From assembly GCF_000732925.1 (NCBI RefSeq), contig NZ_CP008953.1, positions 4,526,001-4,590,000 on the forward strand: DNA of 64,000 bases. Reading direction: 5' to 3'. A program made the position numbers and the translations under genes. Under the pieces are notes generated by a model. The model was not told where the DNA came from, did not search any database, and saw only the letters and a program-made list of their open reading frames with translations. Source of the stretch: Amycolatopsis japonica (GTDB lineage: Bacteria > Actinomycetota > Actinomycetes > Mycobacteriales > Pseudonocardiaceae). Positions 1 to 8,629 of the stretch are shown in pieces (positions within the stretch are counted from its first letter, which is position 1; every line of letters starts with the position of its first letter).

Positions 1-1
1 G

Positions 2-559
2 GCGCCGATCGAAGACTGCTACGCGGGCCTGACCTGGATGGCCGAGTACGCGGCCGAACTCGGCTTCGATCCCGGGCGGCTGATCGTCGGCGGTGGCAGC
101 GCGGGAGGCGGGCTCAGCGCCGGAATCGCCCTGCTGGCCAGAGATCGCGGCGGACCGGCGCTGGCCGGGCAGCTCCTGCTGTGCCCGATGATCGACAGCC
201 GCAACGACTCGGCGTCCACAGTGGAATTCGCGGAACGCGGCGTGTGGGGACGCGAGGCCAACGAGTTCGGCTGGCGGTCACTCCTCAAAGGACAGACGTC
301 GCCATACGCGGTCCCCGCCACCGCGGAAGACCTCACCGGACTTCCGCCCGCCTTCATCGAGGTCGGCGCGGCCGAGATCTTCCGTGACGAGGACGTCGAC
401 TACGCGCGGCGGCTCTGGCAGGCCGGTGTGCCCACCGAACTGCACGTCTGGGCGGGCGCGTACCACGGTTTCGACCGGATCGCCCCGGACAGCGAGGTGA
501 CCCGGGCCGCGCTCGCCGCCCGGGCCTCCTGGCTTCGCCGCACTATCGGCCGAGCATGA
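2..559 (+). CDS. alpha/beta hydrolase (HSL/esterase family), 5' truncated
   Basis: The reading frame is open from the left edge, so the N-terminus lies outside the window. The visible part carries the nucleophile elbow of the hormone-sensitive-lipase family, GGSAGG, with the serine on the expected turn. Downstream are an acidic residue in EIFRDEDVDYA and a histidine in AYHGFD that complete a Ser-Asp-His triad. The usual GDSAGG is GGSAGG here, a tolerated variant. It probably hydrolyses a small ester or lactone in the cytoplasm; the substrate cannot be read from the sequence. Its end overlaps by 17 nt the end of the convergent GMC oxidoreductase gene. Confidence 0.85.
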   Translation, partial: APIEDCYAGLTWMAEYAAELGFDPGRLIVGGGSAGGGLSAGIALLARDRGGPALAGQLLLCPMIDSRNDSASTVEFAERGVWGREANEFGWRSLLKGQTSPYAVPATAEDLTGLPPAFIEVGAAEIFRDEDVDYARRLWQAGVPTELHVWAGAYHGFDRIAPDSEVTRAALAARASWLRRTIGRA

Positions 560-1988
560 ACCTGGCGGCCTGTTCGCCGACCAGTACCGCCGGCGCGTTG
601 GTGTTGCCCGTGGTCACCCGCGGCAGCACCGACGCGTCGGCGATCCGGAGCCCGCTCAGCCCGTGCACGGCCAGCTCCGGGTCGACCACCGAGTCCGCGT
701 CGGTGCCCATCCGGCAGGTCCCGACCTGGTGGTGGTAGGTGATCGCGGTCCGGCGGACGTACTCGCGGACATCGGCCTCCGGCCCCGGATACAGCTCGCG
801 GGCGCCCCATTCCTCCGCCAGCGCGGACGCGCGGCCGATCTCCCGGCACTGCTCGACCGACGCGACCAGGCTCTCGAAGTCGGCCGGATCCTCCAGCGCG
901 GCGAGATCGATCAGCGGCTCGTCGAGCGGGCTCGGCCCCGAAAGCCGGAGACTGCCCCGGCTGCGCGGCGTGACCATGCCCGCCATCAGCGAGAACCCGG
1001 TCTCCGGACCGGTCATCCACGACTCGTACATCGGCACGCTGAAGTGGATCGGCTGGGTGTCGGGCACCGGCAGGCCGGGGCGGCTGCGCCAGAACAGATG
1101 CGTCTGCGTGACCGAACGGCCGGGAGCGGGTGGGTCGACCTGACGGCGATCGGTCGCGAAGATGACCGGCGAGAGCAAGTGGTCGTGCAGGTTCTTCCCG
1201 ACGCCCGGCAGCTCGGCGACGACGTCGATTCCGTGCACCTCCAGTTCGTCGACCGGGCCGACGCCGCTGCGCAGCAGGATCGCCGGTGACGCGAGCGCGC
1301 CGGCGGCGAGCACGACCTCGTCGGCGAAGACCTTGCGCAGCTCGCCGTCGACCTCGGCCAGCACTCCGGTCGCCTTGTCGCCCTCGAAGAGCAACCGGTG
1401 GACGAGCGCTCCCGTGTGGACGGTCATCCGTTCGGCGGCGGGCTGTCCGTAGGCGAGCCAGGTGTTGAGGCGTTTGCCGTCGCGGGTGGTGACCCGCTGC
1501 ACGGACACGCCGTCGAGCTCGTCCCCGTTGTAGTCCGGGTTGAACGGCAGTCCGATCTCCATCGCCGCGTCCACAATAGACTGCTGGATCGGATGCAGTG
1601 GCTCGTTCGGCACGACGTCGAGGAGATCCTTCTCGATCCGTTCGAACACCGGCCGGACGTCGTCCCAGCGCCAGCCGGGCAGGTCCCAGCCGTCGTAGTC
1701 GGCCGGGGCGCCGCGCACCCAGATCATCGCGTTGAGCGAATGCGACCCGCCGAGCACCTTGCCGCGCGGCAGATGCAGCCGCCGGTTCGCCGCGTGCGGC
1801 TGCGGCACGGTGTAGTAGTCCCAGTCCTCGGGCCCGTGCCACAGCTCACCGGCCCGCGAAGGATCGTGAATGGCCGGATTCGTGTCCGGCCCGCCCGCTT
1901 CGAGCAGGGTGACCCACGCCCCGGAGTCGGCCAGTCTCCTGGCGACCACCGAACCGGCCGAACCCGCTCCCACCACGATGACGTCCAT
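543..1988 (-). CDS. GMC-family FAD-dependent oxidoreductase (choline/alcohol dehydrogenase type)
   Basis: This 481-residue flavoprotein opens with the dinucleotide-binding motif VVGAGSAGS (about residues 5-13) and has the second GMC signature around GGSHSLNAM. The C-terminal catalytic block includes HHQVGTCRMG (about residue 418) and TTGNTNAPA (about 455), giving the His/Asn pair of the family. It should oxidise a primary alcohol to an aldehyde with FAD. The start was placed at the ATG at 1988 because the motif follows at once and GAGGGTGGGGG lies just upstream; longer in-frame starts add only low-complexity sequence. An aldehyde dehydrogenase is divergent from it, so alcohol to acid conversion is a reasonable joint role. 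The substrate is unknown. Confidence 0.88.
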   Translation of the reverse strand: MDVIVVGAGSAGSVVARRLADSGAWVTLLEAGGPDTNPAIHDPSRAGELWHGPEDWDYYTVPQPHAANRRLHLPRGKVLGGSHSLNAMIWVRGAPADYDGWDLPGWRWDDVRPVFERIEKDLLDVVPNEPLHPIQQSIVDAAMEIGLPFNPDYNGDELDGVSVQRVTTRDGKRLNTWLAYGQPAAERMTVHTGALVHRLLFEGDKATGVLAEVDGELRKVFADEVVLAAGALASPAILLRSGVGPVDELEVHGIDVVAELPGVGKNLHDHLLSPVIFATDRRQVDPPAPGRSVTQTHLFWRSRPGLPVPDTQPIHFSVPMYESWMTGPETGFSLMAGMVTPRSRGSLRLSGPSPLDEPLIDLAALEDPADFESLVASVEQCREIGRASALAEEWGARELYPGPEADVREYVRRTAITYHHQVGTCRMGTDADSVVDPELAVHGLSGLRIADASVLPRVTTGNTNAPAVLVGEQAARFMLGR

Positions 1989-2126
1989 GTCCCCCACCCT
2001 CGCAAGGCACGCGGACGTCCGGCGGATTCGGTTCGCTGGCCGACAATCGGCGTGCCCTGGCGGGCAAGACCGGAGACGTCGCGGCGCCCGATACTCGATC
2101 ACACACCGGTCGAGGAGGAGCTAGCC

Positions 2127-3560
2127 ATGGCCACACGCCTGTTCATCGACGGACAGTGGACCGCCGCGGGAGGCGGGTCCCTGCCGACGTACGATCCGGC
2201 CACCGGCCAGGTGATCGAGGAGGTCGGCACCGCGTCGGCCGCCGACGTCGACGCCGCCGTCGGTGCCGCACGGAAGGCACTGAACGACCCCGCCTGGGCG
2301 GGGCTGCTGCCGGTCCAGCGGGCCGCGCTGCTGTTCAAGCTGGCGTCGCTGGTCGACGAGCACCACGAGGAGCTGGCCGCGCTCGAAACCCGCGACCAGG
2401 GCCAGCCGATCGGGATCTCCCGCCAGGTCAGCGTCACCGGCGCGGCCGAGCACCTGCGGTACTTCGCGGGCTGGGTCACCAAGATCCAGGGCACCACGAA
2501 CCCGGTGTCCTTCCCGGACACGCTGCACTACACCCGGCGCGAACCGGTCGGCGTGAACGCGCTGATCACGCCGTGGAACTTCCCGCTGATGATCCTCGTG
2601 TGGAAGCTCGCGCCCGCGCTGGCCACCGGCAACACCGTGGTGATCAAGCCCAGCGAGGTCACGCCGCTGACCAGCATCCGGCTGGTCGAGCTCGTGCACG
2701 AGGCCGGGTTCCCGCCCGGCGTGGTCAACCTGGTCACCGGCGACGGCGCGGTGGGCGCGCTCCTGAGCAGGCACGACGACGTCGACCACCTGTCCTACAC
2801 CGGGTCGACCGCGGTCGGGAAGCTGATCACGGCGGCCAGCGCCGAGTCGAACCTCAAGCGGCTCACCCTCGAACTCGGCGGCAAGGCGCCCAGCATCATC
2901 TCGGGCGACGCCGACATCGACGCCGCCGTCGCCGGCAACCTCGCGGGCGCGACACTGAACAGCGGTCAGGTCTGTGCCGCGTACACCCGCTTCTTCGTGG
3001 ACCGCAAGCGTGAACAGGAGTTCGTCGCGAAACTGGCCGCCGGGCTCGAGGGCCTCAAGCTCGGTCCAGGGCTGGACGAGTCGACGCAGCTCGGGCCCCT
3101 CGTGTCCGCCAAGCATCGCGAGCACGTGGACTTCCTCGTGTCGACCGGCAGTGAGCAGGGCGCGGAGCTGGTCACCGGCGGCAAACCCGTCGACCGCGAC
3201 GGTTACTTCTACACTCCGACGCTGTTCGCCGGCGTGGCCGACGACATGACGATCATGCGCGAGGAGATCTTCGGCCCGGTCCTCGCCGTGACCGCCTACG
3301 ACGATCCGGACGAGTTGCTGGCGCGGGCGAACGACACCGAATACGGGCTCGCGGCCACCGTGTGGACTCGCGACCTGGGCGTCGCGCAGCGATTCGCCAA
3401 CGGCATCCGCGCGGGCGCGGTGTTCGTCAACATGCCGCCGATCCCCGACATGGCCGCGCCGTGGGGCGGGTACAAGGCGTCGGGCTGGGGCCGCGAGATG
3501 GGGCCGTGGGCGATCGACGCGTACACCGAGATCAAATCAGTCTGGCTGCACTACTCGTGA
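2127..3560 (+). CDS. NAD(P)-dependent aldehyde dehydrogenase
   Basis: This is a full-length (477 aa) member of the aldehyde dehydrogenase superfamily. The cofactor-binding segment TPWNFPL, the glutamate in LELGGKAP (about residue 248) and the catalytic cysteine in SGQVCA (about 283) are all present, as is the late EEIFGPV motif. It oxidises an aldehyde to the acid in the cytoplasm. The ATG at 2127 follows a strong GAGGAGGAG ribosome site at 2112-2119; longer in-frame starts would run over the divergent GMC gene. The next gene, a GntR regulator, overlaps its stop, so the two are translationally coupled. Substrate is not predictable beyond the link to the neighbouring alcohol oxidoreductase. 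Confidence 0.93.
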   Translation: MATRLFIDGQWTAAGGGSLPTYDPATGQVIEEVGTASAADVDAAVGAARKALNDPAWAGLLPVQRAALLFKLASLVDEHHEELAALETRDQGQPIGISRQVSVTGAAEHLRYFAGWVTKIQGTTNPVSFPDTLHYTRREPVGVNALITPWNFPLMILVWKLAPALATGNTVVIKPSEVTPLTSIRLVELVHEAGFPPGVVNLVTGDGAVGALLSRHDDVDHLSYTGSTAVGKLITAASAESNLKRLTLELGGKAPSIISGDADIDAAVAGNLAGATLNSGQVCAAYTRFFVDRKREQEFVAKLAAGLEGLKLGPGLDESTQLGPLVSAKHREHVDFLVSTGSEQGAELVTGGKPVDRDGYFYTPTLFAGVADDMTIMREEIFGPVLAVTAYDDPDELLARANDTEYGLAATVWTRDLGVAQRFANGIRAGAVFVNMPPIPDMAAPWGGYKASGWGREMGPWAIDAYTEIKSVWLHYS

Positions 3561-4228
3561 CCGCGGGCGACGCGGTGAACTCGACCGCGATGAGCAAGTC
3601 GCAGATCGCCTATCACTGGATCAAGGCGAGGATCGACGACGGCACCTTCTCCCCCGGCTACCGCCTCGTGTTCGGGCAGATCGCGCAGGAGCTCGGCGTC
3701 AGCACCGTGCCCGTGCGCGAGGCGGTGCGGCGGCTGGAGGCCGAGGGGCTGGTGACCTACGAGCACAACATCGGCGCGCAGGTCGCGATGGCCGACGAGA
3801 GCGACTACCAGCACACCATGCAGACGCTCGCGCTGGTCGAGGGGTACGCCGCCGCGCTGGCGGCGCCCTCCCTCCCCGATGAGGCGCTCGACCAGGCCAA
3901 GGGACTCAACGCGGAGCTGACGGCGTGTCTCGACAACTTCGAGCCGTCGCGGTTCACCGCGCTGAACCGCGACTTCCACCGTGTCCTGTTCGGCACCTGT
4001 CCCAATCCGCAGGTGCTCGATCTGGTCAACCGCGGCTGGAACCGGCTGGCGGGGCTGCGCACGTCGACGTTCAGTTTCGTCCCCGGCCGCGCGCACGAAT
4101 CCGTGCAGGAGCACCAGAAGATCCTCGACCTGTTCGACCGGAACGCGCCGGCCGGGGAAATCGAACTGGCCGTGCGCGAGCACCGGTTGACCACTTTGGA
4201 GACCTTCCTGGCCTGGCGGCATCCCTAG
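3557..4228 (+). CDS. GntR-family transcriptional regulator, FCD subfamily
   Basis: An N-terminal winged helix (AQELGVSTVPVREAVRRLEA, about residues 35-60) is followed by an all-helical FCD ligand-binding domain with the metal-site residues of the family, including the late HQKILDLF and EHRLTT histidines. It most likely represses the upstream oxidoreductase/dehydrogenase genes until a carboxylate-type ligand binds. The GTG at 3557 overlaps the dehydrogenase stop in a GTGA junction, favouring translational coupling; an ATG at 3590 is an alternative that would remove 11 residues without touching the helix-turn-helix. Its end overlaps the convergent next gene by 4 nt. Confidence 0.88.
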   Translation: MTAGDAVNSTAMSKSQIAYHWIKARIDDGTFSPGYRLVFGQIAQELGVSTVPVREAVRRLEAEGLVTYEHNIGAQVAMADESDYQHTMQTLALVEGYAAALAAPSLPDEALDQAKGLNAELTACLDNFEPSRFTALNRDFHRVLFGTCPNPQVLDLVNRGWNRLAGLRTSTFSFVPGRAHESVQEHQKILDLFDRNAPAGEIELAVREHRLTTLETFLAWRHP

Positions 4229-5154
4229 ACAGGGACCGTCTCCGGTGGCGGGAAGGCGTAGAAACGCACGGAAAGTTCCTTCTCGCCCTGCACAGGGCGG
4301 CGACGGCGATGGCAGTACCGCGTGATCAGCTCGCGGTATTCCGCGTCCAGTTCCCGGAATTCCGCCTCGGTCAGCCGTGCCGAAGTCCGCTGCGCCGTCG
4401 CCCACGGACCGAACTCGTCGCGGTGCTCCGCCGCCCAGGACAGCAAAGCGACCTCGTTCGCGTACTTGGCGTCGAGGAACGCGGTGACCCGTTCCCGATC
4501 CGCGCCGTCGTAGTCGTCCGGCTTCGGCTCGCGCAAGTCCTGCGGGATCGAGAGCCAGTTCCCTTTCCGGTCGCGGCGCACGAAACCGTTGTCTTGCAAG
4601 GTTTTCAGACACTCGTCGACTTCGGCGCGCGCCAGCCCGGTCCGGCGCGCGACGTCCTCCTCGGCGGCGGGAAGCGCGCGCGTCACCAGGTGGTAGCGCG
4701 GGTCCTCGCGCATCGTGATGTCGTTCAGGTTCACCGATCGCTTCGGCAGCGCGTCGCCCAACAGCCGCCGCGCGGCGAAGGCCAGCACCACGGCGACCGG
4801 GATCTCGACGAAGACGGCGAGCGCGACACTGGTCCACCGTTCGGACGACGTCCAGCCCAGCATGACGTCGAACCACGCGTCGCAGCACAACATCGCGGCC
4901 GTCGCCGACAGCAGCGGCACGGCCGCCCGCCGCCGGCGCATCCCCAGCCACGCTCCCGCCGCGAAGCAGAGCAGGAGCGCGACGTCGAATCCGACCCAGG
5001 CCGCGCGCCACTGCCCGGTGTCGTACCGGTCGGGCAGGGTGTGCGCGAGGTAGACGGTCCAGGGCACGAGCAGGCTCGCCGCACCGGCGAGCACCGTCAG
5101 GAGCATCCGTCGGATCATGATCACGACGTTAGAAGCGGGCGCCGGCGGGGACAT
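4225..5154 (-). CDS. Four-helix membrane protein with C-terminal winged-helix-like domain
   Basis: I do not recognise this protein as a named family. About 160 N-terminal residues contain four hydrophobic segments. The remaining half is cytosolic, charged and reads like a winged helix: AAEEDVARRTGLARAEVDECLK followed by LQDNGFVRRDRKGNWLSI, the pattern of helix-turn-helix plus wing. It could be a membrane-tethered regulator that senses the envelope directly. The ATG at 5154 was chosen because AGGGGAAAG lies 9 nt upstream; an ATG at 5118 is possible but has no ribosome site. It is divergent from the DUF2268 gene and shares a 82-nt promoter region with it. Confidence 0.65.
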   Translation of the reverse strand: MSPPAPASNVVIMIRRMLLTVLAGAASLLVPWTVYLAHTLPDRYDTGQWRAAWVGFDVALLLCFAAGAWLGMRRRRAAVPLLSATAAMLCCDAWFDVMLGWTSSERWTSVALAVFVEIPVAVVLAFAARRLLGDALPKRSVNLNDITMREDPRYHLVTRALPAAEEDVARRTGLARAEVDECLKTLQDNGFVRRDRKGNWLSIPQDLREPKPDDYDGADRERVTAFLDAKYANEVALLSWAAEHRDEFGPWATAQRTSARLTEAEFRELDAEYRELITRYCHRRRRPVQGEKELSVRFYAFPPPETVPV

Positions 5155-5198
5155 CCGGGCTTTCCCCTGGTCCGTTCTCAGGGTCCGACTCACAACGC

Positions 5199-5229
5199 TT
5201 GAGTCTCCACCCACTGGAGCCTTTACCGT
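5199..5229 (+). promoter_or_regulatory. MerR-type promoter with dyad in a 19-bp spacer
   Basis: A -35 element TTGAGT (5199-5204) and a -10 element TACCGT (5224-5229) are separated by 19 bp, too long for unassisted transcription. The spacer holds the inverted repeat CTCCA-N5-TGGAG (5205-5219). An overlong spacer occupied by a dyad is the hallmark of promoters untwisted by MerR-family activators. The -10 ends 7 nt before the ATG at 5237, so the transcript should be leaderless. No MerR gene is visible in the window. Confidence 0.6.
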
Positions 5230-5236
5230 CGTTCCC

Positions 5237-6136
5237 ATGACGATCACCGTTCTCGACACCTACCCCGCCATGCGCGAGATCCTGCGCGCACCTCGGGCGG
5301 ACCGCGCGGCACTGTTCAAGGCGATGGTCGAGCCCGCCGCCGGGATGTACCGCTACTTCCCCGGCGACGTCGACCTCGTGGCGATGCACGCGATGAGCTC
5401 CGGATTCCCTCTCGACCGCGACGAGGATCGCTGTCTGGAGGCTCTCCAAGCCCTGCACGAAGCGGACGCCTGGGACCGCATCCAACGAGCCCTCGACGAC
5501 GCCGTCACCGCCCAGCTCGCCGCGACGCCCGGGCTGGCGATCCCGGACATCACCGTGCTCACCGTGCTGGGTGATCCCGGCGACCGGCACTTCATGGGCC
5601 CGAACCTGGGGATGTCGGCCAACGGCAGCGTGTCCGGCTACATCTACCTCAATTTCTGGCCGTATCCGGAGAATCTGGCGAGGCTGCAGGCCACCGCCGT
5701 CCACGAGCTCAACCACAACCTGCGCTACAGCCCCGGTGGGGTGATCTGGGATCCGGCGACAGTCACGGTCGGCGAGCAGATCGTGTCCGAAGGCCTCGCC
5801 GACGCGTTCGCCCGCCAGTTGTACGGCGACGAACTCGGCTACGCCCGCATCGGCGTGCCGCATCTGGGTGACGACGCGGTATTCGAGAAGGTCGTCTCCG
5901 GCCTGGAGATCACCGGTATGCAGAACTTCGCGGCCTGGGTGCACGGCGACGAGACGGCCGCCCGCTACGGCGGCACTCCCGTCGGCCTGCCGACCGGCGC
6001 CGGATACGCGGTCGGCAACCGGCTCGTCGACGCCTACCTGGCCGCGACCGGCCGGACCGCCGCGGAGGCCCTGCTGGTGGACCGCCGCGACGTCATCGAC
6101 ACCGCGATGAAGGTCATCCGAGTCCCTCAGGGGTGA
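5237..6136 (+). CDS. DUF2268-like putative zinc-dependent protease
   Basis: The 299-residue protein has a central zincin motif HELNH (about residues 156-160) and a following acidic residue in VGEQIVSEGLADAFA, where a third zinc ligand would be expected. Sequence around it (NFWPYPENLARLQATAVHELNHN) resembles the DUF2268 family of predicted metalloproteases. There is no signal peptide or membrane segment, so it should act in the cytoplasm. The ATG at 5237 follows a MerR-type promoter by 7 nt, which implies leaderless translation and stress- or ligand-induced expression. Substrate is unknown. Confidence 0.78.
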   Translation: MTITVLDTYPAMREILRAPRADRAALFKAMVEPAAGMYRYFPGDVDLVAMHAMSSGFPLDRDEDRCLEALQALHEADAWDRIQRALDDAVTAQLAATPGLAIPDITVLTVLGDPGDRHFMGPNLGMSANGSVSGYIYLNFWPYPENLARLQATAVHELNHNLRYSPGGVIWDPATVTVGEQIVSEGLADAFARQLYGDELGYARIGVPHLGDDAVFEKVVSGLEITGMQNFAAWVHGDETAARYGGTPVGLPTGAGYAVGNRLVDAYLAATGRTAAEALLVDRRDVIDTAMKVIRVPQG

Positions 6137-6818
6137 CCAGGCAGAACGGATGTCCGATCGGATCGGCGTACACGCGGTAGCCGATGGGTTTGTCCGAGCC
6201 GTCGAGGAGGTGCCCGCCGAGGGCGAGTACCTCTCGCTCCGCTTCGTCCAGGTCGGTGACGAGCAGATCCAGGTGCAGTTGCTGCGCGGGGTCGCCCCTC
6301 TTCCAGTCCGGCCGGACGAAGTGATCGGTGCGGTGCAGGGCGAGCTCGGGCTGGTCACCGCCCAGTGTGATCCTGACGTGATCGGGGCCGCTCCCGGTCC
6401 GGGGCACGCCCAACAGGGCTTCGTAGAACGGAGCCAGGGCCTGTGGATCGGGGCAGTCCACCACGACGACGGCGAGTTTCGGGCGTGGCCGGAACAAGAG
6501 GTCGAGGTGGTAGTCGACGGTGGCCAGCACCTCGGCTGCCTGCCGCTCGTCCACACCGGCCGGTGCGCGCAGGAGATTCACCATGCTCCACAGGAGATGC
6601 GCCTCCCGTGCCGGATCACGGTTCGCGGCGATGTCGCCCGCTTCCCGGGCGGCCCGCAATGATCCGGTCACGTCCTCGATTCCGGCCTCGGCCAGGTGGG
6701 TGCGCACGAGTTCTCTGGGAGACGTCCCGGGGCGTGAATGCACCGAGGCCGGCCGGCGCACTCGTTCTCGTCGGGCTTCATCGGGCAACGGCTCCTCCTC
6801 GATTTCCTGCGGGCCCAC
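6114..6818 (-). CDS. Glyoxalase-fold protein fused to a TetR C-terminal-like segment
   Basis: The C-terminal 120 residues (LAVVVVDCPDPQALAPFYEALLG onward) form a glyoxalase/bleomycin-resistance fold of the Glyoxalase_6 type, probably cytosolic. The N-terminal 115 residues look instead like the ligand-binding end of a TetR regulator: LRAAREAGDIAANRDP, LLWSMVNLLRAP and VDYHLDLLF match the last helices of that family, while no DNA-binding helix-turn-helix precedes them. It is either a genuine regulator/enzyme fusion that lost its 5' end or a degraded TetR gene read through into a glyoxalase. The GTG at 6818 has no good ribosome site, and an internal start is possible. It overlaps the convergent protease gene by 23 nt. 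Confidence 0.6.
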   Translation of the reverse strand: MGPQEIEEEPLPDEARRERVRRPASVHSRPGTSPRELVRTHLAEAGIEDVTGSLRAAREAGDIAANRDPAREAHLLWSMVNLLRAPAGVDERQAAEVLATVDYHLDLLFRPRPKLAVVVVDCPDPQALAPFYEALLGVPRTGSGPDHVRITLGGDQPELALHRTDHFVRPDWKRGDPAQQLHLDLLVTDLDEAEREVLALGGHLLDGSDKPIGYRVYADPIGHPFCLVTPEGLG

Positions 6819-6865
6819 GATGGCACAGGTCCGCAGTGGATCGAGCCTTCCGAGTGGCCGGAGTA

Positions 6866-8509
6866 TCAGGACTCGCGGCGCCTCGACCGGATCGTGAGCG
6901 CCACCAGCGCGCCACCGACCAGCAGCAGGAAGAGGCCCGACACCAGCAGACCTCGGATCTCGCTGCCGGTCGAGGCCAACGGGCCGCTGTCGGACGGTCC
7001 GCCGCCCGGCGTGGTCGCTCCCGGCTGCCCCGGTGTCGCGGAAGTGGTCACCCCGGGAGCCGGGGACGTGCTCGAGGAGCTGCTGGTAGTGGTCGGCGAA
7101 CTGCTACTCGAAGTGGCACTGGACGAACTGGTGGCGCTGCTCGAAGTAGCGCTCGACGACGTGGCACTGGATGACGTCGGGCTCGATGAAGTCGCGCTGG
7201 ACGAAGAGCTGCTCGACGTCGGGCTGGTCGACGTGCTGCTCGTCCGACTCGACGAGGTGGTCGACGTCGGTGTGGTCGAAGTGGACGTGGCCGACGTCGA
7301 GGAGCTGGACGTCGAGGTGGACGTGGTCGAGGTCGGCGAGCTGGTCGTGGTCGTCGTCGAAGTCGGGCTCGTCGAGGTGGAGCTGCTGCTCGTCGTGGCC
7401 GAGCTCGACGAAGACGAAGACGAAGAAGAGGACGAGCTGCTCGGCGTAGTGGTCGGCGTGCTGCCGCATTCCGGCAGATCACCGTCGAACGGGTAGGCGT
7501 GGAACTCCTGCCCGCCACCACCGGTCGCTTCGGAGCTGTGCACCAGCGAGCCCGTGGTGAAGAACCGGCCGTTCATCCCGGACGCGGTGACGGTCGCGGT
7601 ACTCCCGGGTTCGCCGATCAGCACACTTCCCTGGAACTGGGCGCCACCGGCGATCTTCACCTGGGTGGCGTCCGGGAAGTTCCACAGCAGCCGCTCGCGC
7701 AGTTTGTTGAGCGGGTCCTGATCGTTCAGGTCACCGGTGTAGGTGTTGATCGTGCGGGCCGCTCCCACCATGTTGACCAGGATCGTCGCCCCGGCCGGGA
7801 TGCCCTCGAACTCGATTCCCTGCATGCCGCCGGTGGCGCCGGTCAGGTCGAAGTCCACGGTGAACACCTGCAGCGCGGAGTTACCGTCCCCGGTGAACAG
7901 GGTGCGATAGCCCTGGTTGACCGCCGTGCCGGTGGCCGGCCGCGGTGTGGCGCCGTCCCGCGCGTAGCACTTGCTCGCCACTCGCAGATCCTCGCGCAGG
8001 CTCAAATAAGGCTTCGCCGCGTCGGGGTCCTTCTCGAGTTTCCCGGTCACCGTCCCGGTGACGGTTCCCGCGTGCCGGACGACCCCGCCGTCGGCGAGCA
8101 GCCGCTGGTCGGCCGCGACGCTGACGTTTCCGCCGGTGGTCAGGAAGTCGGCGCCGTCGGGCGGCGGAACACGTGATCCCACGCCGGCGATGCCGACGTT
8201 GTAGACGGACGACGCGCCCGCTCGTTTCGCCATGTCGAAATCGCCGAGGACGACGACCCGTCCTTCGGCTTCGGCCGCCGCTTCCCGTACCTGGAATTCG
8301 CCGCCGACATAGACGTTGATGCCGTTGTCCCGGCCCGCGTAGTCCTTGTTGTTCACCGGCGGGTATTTACCCGGGCAGGCCGGACCGACGCACGGTCCCA
8401 GCCCGCCCGGCAAAGGGGCGGCGGCCGCGCCGTCGGTGACCACGAGAGCCGCCACGCACACCGCAGCGGCGGCACCGGCGGAAAGAGAGGCGAATCGCCT
8501 TGCACGCAT
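6866..8509 (-). CDS. Choice-of-anchor A surface protein with Ser/Thr stalk and LASTG sortase signal
   Basis: The product is a cell-wall protein of about 547 residues. A twin-arginine-like positive N-terminus and hydrophobic core (residues 1-32) give a signal peptide. A choice-of-anchor A domain follows (about 45-345), with the typical GDFDM, GGNVSV and LLWNFPDA segments. Next come about 145 residues of nearly pure Ser/Thr (stalk), then LASTG (about 510), a hydrophobic helix and an RRR tail. LAxTG is the motif used by class E sortases of high-GC actinobacteria, so it should be covalently attached to the wall. The ATG at 8509 starts the signal peptide exactly. No sortase gene is in the window. 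Function of the displayed domain is unknown; adhesion is likely. Confidence 0.85.
   Translation of the reverse strand: MRARRFASLSAGAAAAVCVAALVVTDGAAAAPLPGGLGPCVGPACPGKYPPVNNKDYAGRDNGINVYVGGEFQVREAAAEAEGRVVVLGDFDMAKRAGASSVYNVGIAGVGSRVPPPDGADFLTTGGNVSVAADQRLLADGGVVRHAGTVTGTVTGKLEKDPDAAKPYLSLREDLRVASKCYARDGATPRPATGTAVNQGYRTLFTGDGNSALQVFTVDFDLTGATGGMQGIEFEGIPAGATILVNMVGAARTINTYTGDLNDQDPLNKLRERLLWNFPDATQVKIAGGAQFQGSVLIGEPGSTATVTASGMNGRFFTTGSLVHSSEATGGGGQEFHAYPFDGDLPECGSTPTTTPSSSSSSSSSSSSSSATTSSSSTSTSPTSTTTTTSSPTSTTSTSTSSSSTSATSTSTTPTSTTSSSRTSSTSTSPTSSSSSSSATSSSPTSSSATSSSATSSSATSSSSATSSSSSPTTTSSSSSTSPAPGVTTSATPGQPGATTPGGGPSDSGPLASTGSEIRGLLVSGLFLLLVGGALVALTIRSRRRES
7040..7470 (-). repeat. Ser/Thr-coding low-complexity repeat inside the surface-protein gene
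   Basis: This stretch is an irregular short-period repeat, built on the minus strand from AGC/TCG/ACC/ACG codons, that encodes the stalk of the anchored protein. It stays in frame throughout and alternates serine codons, which argues for a selected protein stalk rather than decay. Length is likely to vary between strains through slippage or recombination. Confidence 0.75.
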
Positions 8510-8629
8510 GCGGCGATTCTTGTGCCCACCGGCCGGGTGAACACAATCGGAATCCGGAAATACCCCCGACCGGGCGAGGCGGGTGACCCGGCCCATTCGT
8601 GGCCGTCCAGCGTTATCCAGACAACGAAA

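Noticed and set aside
6866..7500. Ser/Thr-rich end of the surface protein considered as a frameshift or sequencing artefact
   Set aside because: The frame leads cleanly into LASTG, a hydrophobic helix and a basic tail, so the low complexity is a real stalk.
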